Shown: positions 6,515-13,418 of the stretch, piece after piece
Position numbering within the stretch: position 1 is the first letter of the stretch
How the letters are laid out: each line of letters starts with the position of its first letter
Position numbers and translations under genes: made by a program
The notes under the pieces: generated by a model
The model's input: the letters and a program-made list of their open reading frames with translations, nothing else
Databases searched by the model: none
What the model was told of the DNA's origin: nothing
Source of the DNA: CALKXV01 sp964632495
Lineage (GTDB): Bacteria > Pseudomonadota > Alphaproteobacteria > Rhodobacterales > Rhodobacteraceae
Direction of reading: 5' to 3'
NCBI GenBank assembly: GCA_964632495.1
Contig: CAZWDS010000085.1
Span: 1-14,813, forward strand
Length of the DNA stretch: 14,813 nucleotides

Positions 6515-8478
6515 CGCCAAGCGACAGCCCGAAACGGCTTTGCGTATATTCAGGCGGCTTTCTTACCGAAGGCCGCCTGAAACACGTTTTAGGCCTGGCT
6601 GGATGGGATATCGCCCTTGGCGTGCCCGGCCCTGACGACTGGGTTGGCATCTGGGGACGGACCCCAACAGCCTGGCGCGGCGAGGCTGTCGCGGAATGGG
6701 CTGAAGCCCCGGTTCTAACGGTCGAAGACGCCTTCTTGCGGTCCGTGCATCCCAATCGGCTTACCCCCTCTGCCCCTATAGGATTGTGTCTCGATCAGAC
6801 AGGCGTGCATTTCGATGCCAGCGCCCCTTCCGATCTGGAAACCCTTCTGGCCAAGCATCCTTTGGATGACACCGCGTTGTTGAATCGCGCCCGGTCTGCG
6901 ATTGACCAACTGCGGTATTGGAACTTGGGCAAGTACGCAGCGACCGACCCAGACATTGATCCCCCGCCTCCCGGCTACGTTGTTGTCATTGACCAGACCG
7001 AAGGTGACGCCGCCTTGTGCGGGGCTGGACGCGCTGATTTTCTGGAGATGTTGGCCTTTGCGGGCGAAGAACATCCCGAATGCCCGATTTACATAAAATC
7101 CCATCCTGAAACGGTTGGAGGGGCCAGACAGGGCCACTTTCGGGACGAGGATTACTCGGACCGTATCTTGCCGATGCACACGCCAATCAGCCCGTGGCGG
7201 CTGTTTGAAGGGGCCGTTGCCGTTTATGCGCATTCGTCGACCTTGGGGTTTGAGGCAATCTTCGCAGGCCACAAGCCCCGCATTTTCGGTCAGCCCTTCT
7301 ATGCAGGCTGGGGACGTACGCAGGACGAAACGCCCCCGCCGCGCCGCGAACGGGACCTGACCCGCGCTCAGTTGTTCGCCGCCGCGATGATCCTTTACCC
7401 CGTCTGGTACGATCCCATCCGTGACCGCTTGTGCCAGATCGAAGACGTCATCGCGTCGCTGGCCGCCGAGGCCCGCGCTTATCGCGAAGATCGCGACGGC
7501 TATTTTGCTGTCGGCATGTCCCCTTGGAAGCGACCGCATCTGTCCCGCGCTTTCGGGCGAGACCAAAAGCTGCGATTTGGGCGGCGCGCTAAAGCGCGGG
7601 ACACGCGCAAAACGCTGGTCTGGGGGATGCAAGACGCGCCGCTTGAAGCCTGGCGGATCGAGGATGGGTTCCTCAGGTCGCGCGGCCTGGGAGCCGAGCT
7701 AACGCCGCCCCTATCACTGGTGATGGATCGCCCGTCGTTGTACTTCGATCCTTCGGTAGAAAGCCGTTTGGACCGGTTAATCGCTAAGTCTGGTGAATTG
7801 CCGGTTGCAGAAATTGAACGATCCGAGCGGTTGATCGCCTCTATTAAGCGCCAGTCCTTGACCAAATACAACATCGGGGCCGAAATGCCCGATTTGCCAG
7901 AGACGTCGCCCAAAATCCTTGTGGTGGGCCAGGTGGAAGACGACGCCTCGGTTCTGATGGGGGCTCATGATGTAAAAACCAACCAAGATCTTCTGCGCGA
8001 AACCCGCGCACAGAACCCCGAAGCCTGTCTCATCTACAAACCGCACCCCGATGTTTTGGCCGGTTTGCGCAAAGGTGCGGTGGAGGATGCCGAGGCGCTG
8101 GCGGATGTCGTTTTGGGGGATGTCCACGCCGATGCGGCCCTTCAGGCGGTGGATGCGGTTTGGACGATGTCGTCAACTCTTGGGTTCGAAGCTTTGCTGC
8201 GCGGTAAACCCGTCACCTGTCTTGGTATGCCGTTCTATGCGGGTCGCGGTCTGACGGTGGATCATGCGCCCCGCCCCGCTCATCGGACAATGGACGTGAC
8301 GCTGACAGGCTTGGCCCATGCCTGTTTGATCGGCTATCCGCGCTATTTCGACCCGCGCGACGGCCGCCCGATTTCGCCCGAGGCCGCCTTGGCACTTTTG
8401 GCGCAAGACATTGAGTTTCCGCGGATGAACCGCAGCATGATCTGGATGCACACTCTGATCGCGCCCTTTCGGCGCTAG
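6511..8478 (+). CDS. kpsC: KpsC-like two-domain beta-Kdo transferase for capsule linker
   Basis: A 655-residue protein with two tandem copies of the Capsule_synth domain, as in KpsC, where they are alternating beta-2,4 and beta-2,7 Kdo transferases that extend the linker started by KpsS. The repeats are plain to see. V71-E-D-A-F-L-R-S, H241-S-S-T-L-G-F-E-A and F259-G-Q-P-F-Y-A-G-W-G lie in the first half. I383-E-D-G-F-L-R-S-R-G-L-G, M553-S-S-T-L-G-F-E-A and G572-M-P-F-Y-A-G-R-G lie in the second. Length is close to the usual 650-700. The start is a GTG inside the stop of the export lipoprotein gene, so the two are translationally coupled. The gene ends six bases before the ribD stop on the other strand. 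Glycan structure cannot be inferred, since no sugar-specific genes are present. Confidence 0.92.
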   Translation: MTPSDSPKRLCVYSGGFLTEGRLKHVLGLAGWDIALGVPGPDDWVGIWGRTPTAWRGEAVAEWAEAPVLTVEDAFLRSVHPNRLTPSAPIGLCLDQTGVHFDASAPSDLETLLAKHPLDDTALLNRARSAIDQLRYWNLGKYAATDPDIDPPPPGYVVVIDQTEGDAALCGAGRADFLEMLAFAGEEHPECPIYIKSHPETVGGARQGHFRDEDYSDRILPMHTPISPWRLFEGAVAVYAHSSTLGFEAIFAGHKPRIFGQPFYAGWGRTQDETPPPRRERDLTRAQLFAAAMILYPVWYDPIRDRLCQIEDVIASLAAEARAYREDRDGYFAVGMSPWKRPHLSRAFGRDQKLRFGRRAKARDTRKTLVWGMQDAPLEAWRIEDGFLRSRGLGAELTPPLSLVMDRPSLYFDPSVESRLDRLIAKSGELPVAEIERSERLIASIKRQSLTKYNIGAEMPDLPETSPKILVVGQVEDDASVLMGAHDVKTNQDLLRETRAQNPEACLIYKPHPDVLAGLRKGAVEDAEALADVVLGDVHADAALQAVDAVWTMSSTLGFEALLRGKPVTCLGMPFYAGRGLTVDHAPRPAHRTMDVTLTGLAHACLIGYPRYFDPRDGRPISPEAALALLAQDIEFPRMNRSMIWMHTLIAPFRR

Positions 8479-8492
8479 GGCCTCTTAAGAGG
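8461..8492. repeat. Hairpin and perfect palindrome between convergent kpsC and ribD
   Basis: GCGCC (8461-8465) pairs with GGCGC (8471-8475) across CTTTC, overlapping the end of kpsC. Directly after it comes the perfect 12-base palindrome CCTCTTAAGAGG (8481-8492), which contains the TAA stop of ribD. The two genes are separated by only six bases, so these may end transcription in one or both directions. No long T run follows, so this is only a possible terminator. Confidence 0.35.
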
Positions 8493-9600
8493 TGCGTCGC
8501 CAGCGATGCATCACATCGCCTCCGACGGGCTGACATGTGACCAAGTCAAACTTCGGCGCCAAGGCCAGTTGATCCACGCCCAAAGCGCCCACCCCCGGCG
8601 TGCCCTCGGCACCCAGAAGCTTTCCCGCTGAAAAAACCACCAGTTCGTCCACCAAATCCGCCTGCAACAACGATGCCGCAAAGGTGCCTCCCCCTTCACA
8701 AAGCACGCGTGTGAGACCTTCGCCCCCAAGCGCTATCAGAACGCTGGCCGGGTCCAATTGTCCGCTGATCACTTTGGCTGGCAAAAGTTTCGCCCCGATC
8801 TCGCTCCAACGCATTTCTGCGTCGACCGGCGCTTCGCCCTCACCATGAACCATCCAGACCGGAGCCTCGCTGATCGTTTCGACCAAACGGTTGGGCCACG
8901 GCAGGCCCAGATGACGGCTGGCGACAATGCGCACGGGCTGATGGCTGACCCCGATATCGCGCACCGTCAGCGTGGGATTGTCCGCCCGCGCCGTGCCGCC
9001 GCCCACCAGAACGGCGTCATGAGAGGCGCGCATCGCGTGCACTTTGCGTCGCGCTTCGGGCCTCGTGATCCACTGACTTTCACCCGTGGCCGTGGCAATC
9101 CGCCCATCCAGCGTCATCGCCAGTTTTAACGTTAGAACCGGACGGCCCGCCGTGATGGTCGAAAAGAAACCCGCGTGCTGCTGACGCGCTTGATCCGCCC
9201 CGACGCCAAGGGTCACTTCAATGCCCGCGTCACGAAGTATCGCCAAACCTTGCCCTGCCACTTTCGGGTTCGGATCCTCAACGGCCGCAACAACGCGCGC
9301 GATCCCAGCCTCAATCAAGGTCGTCGCACAGGGCGGTGTCGTGCCGTGATGGGCGCAGGGTTCAAGTGTGACATAGGCCGTGGCGCCCCGCGCGGCATCG
9401 CCCGCCTGAGCCAAAGCCACGACTTCCGCATGTCGATACGTGTCGGCGCGATCCGTGGTGCCACGTCCAACAACTCGACCGTCTTTAACGAGGACGCAGC
9501 CCACAGAGGGCCAAGGCCAGACACGGCCCATCCCCCGCGCGCCAAGGGCCAGAGCATGCGCCATGTGCCGGGCGTCAGTGCCCGTGTTGGAACCGGTCAC
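8485..9600 (-). CDS. ribD: Bifunctional riboflavin deaminase/reductase RibD
   Basis: Deaminates the pyrimidine product of GTP cyclohydrolase II and then reduces its ribosyl side chain with NADPH, giving the ribitylamino intermediate used by RibH. In the 371-residue protein the N-terminal cytidine-deaminase-like domain shows the zinc site H57-A-E59 and P81-C82-A-H-H-G-T-T-P-P-C91. The C-terminal RibD_C reductase domain starts near 150 with T-L-K-L-A-M-T-L-D-G-R-I-A and holds V-L-V-G-G-G-T and L-C-E-G-G-G. The common 'NP.VG' loop reads W30-P-S-V-G, a small departure from the usual Asn. The start is a GTG at 9600 that overlaps the nrdR stop by four bases (GTGA), so translation is probably coupled. 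An ATG 12 codons later would remove part of the first helix and is less likely. Confidence 0.96.
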   Translation of the reverse strand: MTGSNTGTDARHMAHALALGARGMGRVWPWPSVGCVLVKDGRVVGRGTTDRADTYRHAEVVALAQAGDAARGATAYVTLEPCAHHGTTPPCATTLIEAGIARVVAAVEDPNPKVAGQGLAILRDAGIEVTLGVGADQARQQHAGFFSTITAGRPVLTLKLAMTLDGRIATATGESQWITRPEARRKVHAMRASHDAVLVGGGTARADNPTLTVRDIGVSHQPVRIVASRHLGLPWPNRLVETISEAPVWMVHGEGEAPVDAEMRWSEIGAKLLPAKVISGQLDPASVLIALGGEGLTRVLCEGGGTFAASLLQADLVDELVVFSAGKLLGAEGTPGVGALGVDQLALAPKFDLVTCQPVGGDVMHRWRRTS

Positions 9601-10061
9601 TCGTCCTTTTGAACGGGCCTCAGCTCGCTCACGAATTTGTCGAAATCGTCAGCCGCCTGGAAATTCTTGTAAACACTTGCAAAGCGCACGTAACCGACCG
9701 TATCGATCCGCGCCAGACTTTCCATGGCGATCTCACCGATGGTGGTCGACTGAATGTCTGTTTCGCCCATGCTTTCTAAGCGTCGCACGATACCACTGAT
9801 CATCTGATCAATGCGCTCGGGTTCGATGGGGCGTTTCTGCATGGCGATCCTGATCGAGCGTTCCAGCTTGTCGCGGTCGAAATCCTCGCGCTTGCCGTTT
9901 GACTTGATCACGATCAGGTCGCGCAGTTGCACGCGTTCATATGTGGTGAAACGACCGCCGCAGGCCGGACAGAACCGACGCCGCCGGATGGCCACGTGAT
10001 CTTCTGCAGGCCGCGAGTCTTTCACCTGAGTGTCAATATTTCCGCAAAACGGGCAGCGCAT
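9597..10061 (-). CDS. nrdR: Transcriptional repressor NrdR
   Basis: Nucleotide-sensing repressor of ribonucleotide reductase genes. The start is placed at the ATG at 10061, giving M-R-C-P-F-C-G and 154 residues. The open frame continues 42 codons upstream, but that part is basic, unlike the family, and AGGAGAAGAGG sits just before the chosen ATG. The N-terminal zinc ribbon has C3-x2-C6 and C31-x2-C34, with the basic R-R-R-R-F in between. An ATP-cone domain follows from about residue 49, starting V-I-K-S-N-G-K-R-E-D-F and ending near Y-K-N-F. Co-location with ribD (4-base overlap) is a common arrangement in Proteobacteria. I see no NrdR box pair in its own leader and no ribonucleotide reductase gene in the window. 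Confidence 0.96.
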   Translation of the reverse strand: MRCPFCGNIDTQVKDSRPAEDHVAIRRRRFCPACGGRFTTYERVQLRDLIVIKSNGKREDFDRDKLERSIRIAMQKRPIEPERIDQMISGIVRRLESMGETDIQSTTIGEIAMESLARIDTVGYVRFASVYKNFQAADDFDKFVSELRPVQKDE

Positions 10062-10166
10062 CCGCCTCTTCTCCTGCCAATGTTTTGGGGTGTTAGTCCC
10101 CTTACCCACACGGACTATAGGGCGAAGCCCCGATCTTGGGTAGGGGCGATTTGAAACCACCACATG

Positions 10167-10183
10167 CACGGGGGTTCCCCGTG
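10167..10183 (-). terminator. Compact GC hairpin between the YjbQ-family gene and nrdR
   Basis: CACGGGG (10167-10173) pairs with CCCCGTG (10177-10183) over seven bases with a three-base loop. It begins 23 bases after the stop of the YjbQ-family gene on the minus strand, a reasonable place for transcription to end. No uridine run follows it on that strand, so the terminator reading is only possible. The same 144-base gap must also hold whatever promoter drives nrdR-ribD. Confidence 0.35.
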
Positions 10184-10205
10184 GCAAGGATGCACCGCCT
10201 TTTGC

Positions 10206-10610
10206 TTAGTGTGGTGTCACCAGAACTTCGCGTCGATGCGGATGATCGCGGTGTTCGAACAGATATACGCCCTGCCATGTGCCCAGCCCCAGACGGCCAT
10301 TGATCACCGGGACGGTCAGACTGACGGGCAAAACGGCGGCCTTGATATGGGCTGGCATGTCGTCAGGGCCTTCCGAACGATGCCGCACCCAATCCATGGA
10401 CGGGTCCGTGGTATGTGGGGCAAGCCGTTGAAAGAACTCATGAAGATCAGACTGAACGGATGGATCCGCATTTTCTTGTATCAAAAGCGAGCACGACGTA
10501 TGCCGCACAAATAGCGTCATCATCCCGGCTTGCCCAACCATCGCGCGCAAGTCCTCGGTAAATTCGTAAAGTCCCGGTCCGCGTGTTTCGATAATTAGGG
10601 ACTTAGTCAC
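10206..10610 (-). CDS. yjbQ: YjbQ-family protein (UPF0047, secondary thiamine-phosphate synthase fold)
   Basis: A 134-residue protein of the widespread YjbQ/UPF0047 family. Signatures are I-E-T-R-G-P-G-L-Y-E-F-T (7-18), R36-H-T-S-C-S-L-L-I-Q-E-N-A-D-P50, S79-E-G-P-D-D-M-P-A-H-I and G110-T-W-Q-G-V-Y-L-F-E-H-R. Some members have weak thiamine-phosphate synthase activity and can rescue thiE mutants, but the normal role is unsettled. The frame is open to 10904, but sequence before I-E-T-R-G-P-G lacks family character. I place the start at the GTG at 10610, which gives the normal length. That GTG overlaps the end of the upstream secreted-protein gene by eight bases (GTGACTAA), and no good ribosome-binding site precedes it, so translation probably depends on coupling. 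Confidence 0.88.
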   Translation of the reverse strand: MTKSLIIETRGPGLYEFTEDLRAMVGQAGMMTLFVRHTSCSLLIQENADPSVQSDLHEFFQRLAPHTTDPSMDWVRHRSEGPDDMPAHIKAAVLPVSLTVPVINGRLGLGTWQGVYLFEHRDHPHRREVLVTPH

Positions 10611-10986
10611 GAAAGGCGCGATTTCGAAGGTTGCACAAGGCGCGGGCCGCACCAGCTGTGACCGAGGTTCGGCTTCCGAAAATCGTGACCAGACCCGTGC
10701 GCTTTGCGCCATCTGGGCTAAGGCTGAAATCCAAACCATGGCCAGCCCGCCTAGGTGTCGAGGTCGTGCGATAAATCGGCGTGCCCGGAGACCGACCCAA
10801 ATCGCGCACCACGTAATCCCCTGCCGCACACCAGAAATCTGGCGCACCGGCACGTCCACCGCGATAGGCGACGTGAAATCCGTTTTGGCCGCGCGGTTCG
10901 ACAATCATGTCGTTCTGCGCGCGAAACGCGGCTGCAGGCGCGACGGTCAGGATCAGGGCAAGCATCGAGGCAAAGGCACGTTTCAT
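10603..10986 (-). CDS. Small secreted hypothetical protein
   Basis: A 127-residue protein starting at the ATG at 10986. Residues 1-21 (M-K-R-A-F-A-S then a hydrophobic stretch ending A-P-A-A-A-F) are a clear signal peptide, so the protein is likely periplasmic. The mature part contains Y-R-G-G-R-A-G-A-P-D-F-W-C-A-A-G-D-Y-V, I-Y-R-T and a late Cys in A-L-C-N-L; the two Cys residues could form a disulfide. I recall similar uncharacterised proteins in Rhodobacteraceae, but know no function. An open frame 17 codons longer at the N-terminus is rejected because it would put non-signal sequence before the signal peptide. The 3' end overlaps the YjbQ-family start by eight bases, so the two probably share a transcript. 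Confidence 0.72.
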   Translation of the reverse strand: MKRAFASMLALILTVAPAAAFRAQNDMIVEPRGQNGFHVAYRGGRAGAPDFWCAAGDYVVRDLGRSPGTPIYRTTSTPRRAGHGLDFSLSPDGAKRTGLVTIFGSRTSVTAGAARALCNLRNRAFRD

Positions 10987-11017
10987 GGCTCTTATGATGT
11001 CCAATGTGGCAAGAGGA

Positions 11018-11557
11018 TCAAGGCCTTTGCAGCACAAGATAGCGTGTTCCGGCGGAATTGAGCCGTTCGTCGCTTTTGATCTGGAACCCGTGTCTGGTAA
11101 AAACCTTAATCGGATCAGTGCCTTGCTGGTGCGTGAAGATTGGAAGACCGGTTGTGAAGTGCACCGGCTCGATTGTCAGGTTCACGCGATCGATGGCATT
11201 ATGGGCCAGAAACCAGTCGTGCACCCGGGTGCCGCCAAGGATCAGGCCCTTGGTCAAGGGATGCACGTCGCCCACCAGATCGGCGAGGTCTTTTGGATCC
11301 CGTGCCGCCGGATCAATCCAAAGCTGCGTCGGACGCCTCCAGCCCGCAACCTTACTGGAAAAGATGATCCTGCGCCGTTCCGGGCGGTCCGCGGCTTCAT
11401 GAGTGTTGCGGCCCATAATCGCCCAATCCGCCGCCTCGACATCGCGAAAGAAAAGCGATTGTTCCTCGGCGCTTGCCCAGGCTTGCGGCGGCTCGTCCGT
11501 GCTGCGCGAGATAAAGCCATCCGCGCTGGTGGCCACGGTCAAAGTGAAGATCGTCAT
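11018..11557 (-). CDS. Dihydrofolate reductase/RibD_C-family oxidoreductase
   Basis: A 179-residue free-standing protein with the DHFR-like fold of the RibD reductase domain. Family marks are the N-terminal strand and loop T-V-A-T-S-A-D-G-F-I (7-16), A46-I-M-G-R-N-T-H-E, I64-I-F-S-S, and the nucleotide-binding G104-L-I-L-G-G-T. A C-terminal strand region follows with N-L-T-I-E-P-V and G-L-P-I-F. It should bind NAD(P)H and reduce a small substrate, which cannot be identified. It lacks the deaminase domain and is not a second complete RibD. The start ATG follows AAAGGCG at close spacing. It lies 31 bases upstream of the secreted 127-residue protein gene and 31 bases downstream of the SRPBCC gene, all on one strand, so they could be one transcript. 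Confidence 0.85.
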   Translation of the reverse strand: MTIFTLTVATSADGFISRSTDEPPQAWASAEEQSLFFRDVEAADWAIMGRNTHEAADRPERRRIIFSSKVAGWRRPTQLWIDPAARDPKDLADLVGDVHPLTKGLILGGTRVHDWFLAHNAIDRVNLTIEPVHFTTGLPIFTHQQGTDPIKVFTRHGFQIKSDERLNSAGTRYLVLQRP

Positions 11558-11588
11558 GGCGCCTTTGAAGGCTGAAGCTTGGCTTCAG

Positions 11589-12119
11589 TCAACCCTCGAT
11601 CAGCGCTTTCAGATTGGCGAGCCCGGTTTCATAGTCACCGCCCACCCACGTATCCATCATCAAGCCCATCCAGCGGCCCATGGGAGTGTTGCCCATGTCC
11701 GTCGCAAGGTCCCAGGTCACGGTGGTTTTCCCGGCGGTTTCGACCAGATTAAACTGGGCCACTGCATTGCCCATGTCGCCAAAATCAAGCGCGGTCACGA
11801 CCTTAGAATTCTGTTCGGAAAGAGAAATTTCCTGTGACCCACTGCCGACCTGAGGATGTTCAGACGCCCAATCCAGCTTGGCGCCCACCCCTTCATCAGG
11901 GCCGGAATAGGTCAATTGCACCTCTGGATCACGGCCCAGCCAAGGCGACCAATCCGCGCCGGCTTTCAGGCTGTTCACATAAGGGAAAATCTGTTCCGCC
12001 GGGGCGTCGATTTCAATTGATCGCGCAACGGTCACGTCTTTGGGCAACAGGAAACCACCCGCGAAGAAAATTGCTGCCAGAACAACAACTATCCCTAGCA
12101 ACCATTTGAAAATACGCAT
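11589..12119 (-). CDS. Membrane-anchored SRPBCC (polyketide cyclase/START-like) protein
   Basis: A 176-residue protein with an N-terminal hydrophobic helix (residues 5-25, W-L-L-G-I-V-V-V-L-A-A-I-F-F-A) and a SRPBCC domain from about 29. The domain shows V-A-R-S-I-E-I-D-A-P-A-E-Q-I-F-P-Y-V-N, then W57-S-P-W, T-Y-S-G-P-D-E-G-V-G-A, and the late V-T-W-D-L strand and a C-terminal helix G-L-A-N-L-K-A-L. This fold has a hydrophobic pocket for lipid-like or aromatic ligands; the ligand here is unknown. The ATG has an excellent ribosome-binding site (GGGAGGA). The helix probably leaves the domain on the periplasmic side, although topology is not certain. Orphan proteins of this type are common in Proteobacteria and are usually annotated as polyketide cyclases without evidence for that reaction. 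Confidence 0.85.
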   Translation of the reverse strand: MRIFKWLLGIVVVLAAIFFAGGFLLPKDVTVARSIEIDAPAEQIFPYVNSLKAGADWSPWLGRDPEVQLTYSGPDEGVGAKLDWASEHPQVGSGSQEISLSEQNSKVVTALDFGDMGNAVAQFNLVETAGKTTVTWDLATDMGNTPMGRWMGLMMDTWVGGDYETGLANLKALIEG

Positions 12120-12158
12120 TAAAAATCCTCCCGTTTCAACCGGGAAAAGACCCGGCGC

Positions 12159-12323
12159 TCAGTATCCTCCCATCATGCCTCGCAAAAATGGAAGGGCTGC
12201 CGCAGCGGCGATGCCGACCACAGCGCCAACCGCCATACGAGGCGCGACACCGCCAATGTTGGGCGCGAAAACGCTAAGAAGGCCGCAGACGACGGCGTAA
12301 AAAACAAGTGAAATTGGTTCCAT
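12159..12323 (-). CDS. Very small membrane protein, 54 residues
   Basis: From the ATG at 12323 the product has 54 residues and two hydrophobic stretches: P-I-S-L-V-F-Y-A-V-V-C-G-L-L-S-V-F-A and V-G-A-V-V-G-I-A-A-A-A-A-L-P-F-L. They are joined by a short loop with N-I-G-G-V-A-P-R. This fits a two-helix inner-membrane hairpin. Similar short proteins occur in Rhodobacteraceae to my recollection; no function is known. A start nine codons earlier is possible, but the extra residues are charged and the family-like start is M-E-P-I-S. No strong ribosome-binding site precedes it. The gene lies 39 bases upstream of the SRPBCC gene. Confidence 0.55.
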   Translation of the reverse strand: MEPISLVFYAVVCGLLSVFAPNIGGVAPRMAVGAVVGIAAAAALPFLRGMMGGY

Positions 12324-12488
12324 GGGCTTGAGCCTATCAGGTTTGAACAATGGGTAAAGTACGCTCTGCTCAGGGCCGGTTCACCCTGTCAAACGTATAT
12401 CGGTGAGCACAAAGTATACGCATCGGACCCGGCATTTATTCCCGTTTGTATATATGAGCGGGCGTAGAGGGGGGGCAAAGCTGAAGGC

Positions 12489-12971
12489 TTAGCAATCTGC
12501 CCAAAGGCGGGAAGTCTGATCAAAACACTGACCGGCAGCCACCTTCGCGTCGAACAATTCAGTGTCCCAGGGAAAATCCACCGTTCCCGCCAAACAGCTT
12601 AGCTTGGCCACTTGGGTTTCGCCGCGACTGACGATGATGCCGCCCGAGATGTTGGTTTCGATGTCGTCGTTTTCGTTTTCAGGATCAATCCGCTCGATAC
12701 TGGCGTGGACCAGATAACTATAGCCCGCGTTCTGAAACACCACGTCTTCCCAGATCGTGCGGCCAATGCCGGGCCATGGGGTCAGGTGCACATCACGCAC
12801 GTCCCGGGTCAGGGTCAGGCTGTTTGTGGGATGGCGGAAGTCATAGGTGGCCGTCGCGTCGCTTAGCGTCACCCGTAGATCGCGGCCCTCGCCCATATCG
12901 CAGGCAAAGAGCAACGTTTCGGCAGACGCCTCTGTCGCCAACAACATTGCCATTGCGATCCAGCGTATCAC
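12489..12971 (-). CDS. Secreted hypothetical protein with four cysteines
   Basis: A 160-residue protein with a signal peptide (residues 1-18, ending T-E-A-S-A-E). Cys24, Cys126, Cys149 and Cys160, the last being the C-terminal residue, suggest two disulfides in the periplasm. The middle part has alternating polar/hydrophobic residues typical of beta structure, for example L-R-V-T-L-S and S-L-T-L-T-R. I do not recognise the family. Its ATG overlaps the stop of the upstream HlyU-family gene by four bases (ATGA), so the two are likely translated together. The 138 bases between this gene's stop and the next gene hold no clear terminator. Confidence 0.7.
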   Translation of the reverse strand: MIRWIAMAMLLATEASAETLLFACDMGEGRDLRVTLSDATATYDFRHPTNSLTLTRDVRDVHLTPWPGIGRTIWEDVVFQNAGYSYLVHASIERIDPENENDDIETNISGGIIVSRGETQVAKLSCLAGTVDFPWDTELFDAKVAAGQCFDQTSRLWADC

Positions 12972-13228
12972 CCGAACAGCCGCTCGCCCTGTTCGTCGAT
13001 CATCTGCTTGGCTTTGATGATCGAGGTCATATTGGCGCTTTCCAGATCATCCAGCGTGTCGGCGCGGATCAATTGGTGGCTTTTCCCATCCTTTTCGATC
13101 AAAGCGCCCACGCGATACCGTCCGCCCTCGTTCACGGGGTTCGGAGTGATGGCGAAATCTTTGTAGGTTTCGGGCTGGGGTGTCGCGGGCGGGGGGCCGC
13201 CGCCGAAGAGTTTTTTCAAAAAAGACAT
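12968..13228 (-). CDS. HlyU-family protein
   Basis: An 86-residue protein beginning M-S-F-L-K-K-L-F-G-G-G-P-P-P at the ATG at 13228, with GGAG seven bases upstream. This lysine-rich start, a proline linker, then Y-K-D-F-A-I-T-P-N-P-V-N-E-G-G-R-Y-R-V-G and I-R-A-D-T-L-D are the pattern of the HlyU family. That family is named after a Vibrio activator of haemolysin genes, but the alphaproteobacterial members, including this one, have no shown role and are not obviously winged-helix regulators. The open frame extends upstream to 13498, but that region overlaps the divergent cupredoxin leader and lacks family sequence. The 190-base gap to the cupredoxin start should contain both promoters. Confidence 0.8.
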   Translation of the reverse strand: MSFLKKLFGGGPPPATPQPETYKDFAITPNPVNEGGRYRVGALIEKDGKSHQLIRADTLDDLESANMTSIIKAKQMIDEQGERLFG

Positions 13229-13418
13229 GGGCTGGCTCCGGAATTGTGAGGGTTTGAGGGTGCCGGATTGGCGCGGCGCGTGCAAGCAAGTGTCGTGGCC
13301 CTGTTTTTCACCCCCCAGGACAGGTTTCGGATTTTTTTTTCGAGGTCCCGTGAATAATCCCGAAGGCTGGCGCGTAACCCTTGTGAACAGACCAAGCAAA
13401 ACGAAAGAGGACAGACAA

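Noticed and set aside
6715..7632. A 305-codon minus-strand frame inside kpsC
   Set aside because: It lies wholly within the first KpsC domain, whose plus-strand motifs are conserved; it is a G+C-driven shadow.
10062..10187. N-terminal extension of NrdR in the longer open frame
   Set aside because: The family starts at the zinc ribbon M-R-C-P-F-C, and a good ribosome-binding site precedes that ATG; the extension is leader DNA.
10062..10205. NrdR-box autoregulation or RNA element in the nrdR leader
   Set aside because: The small hairpins here (for example GGGG...CCCC at 10087-10101) are expected in G+C-rich DNA, and I found no paired NrdR-box-like AT-rich palindromes.
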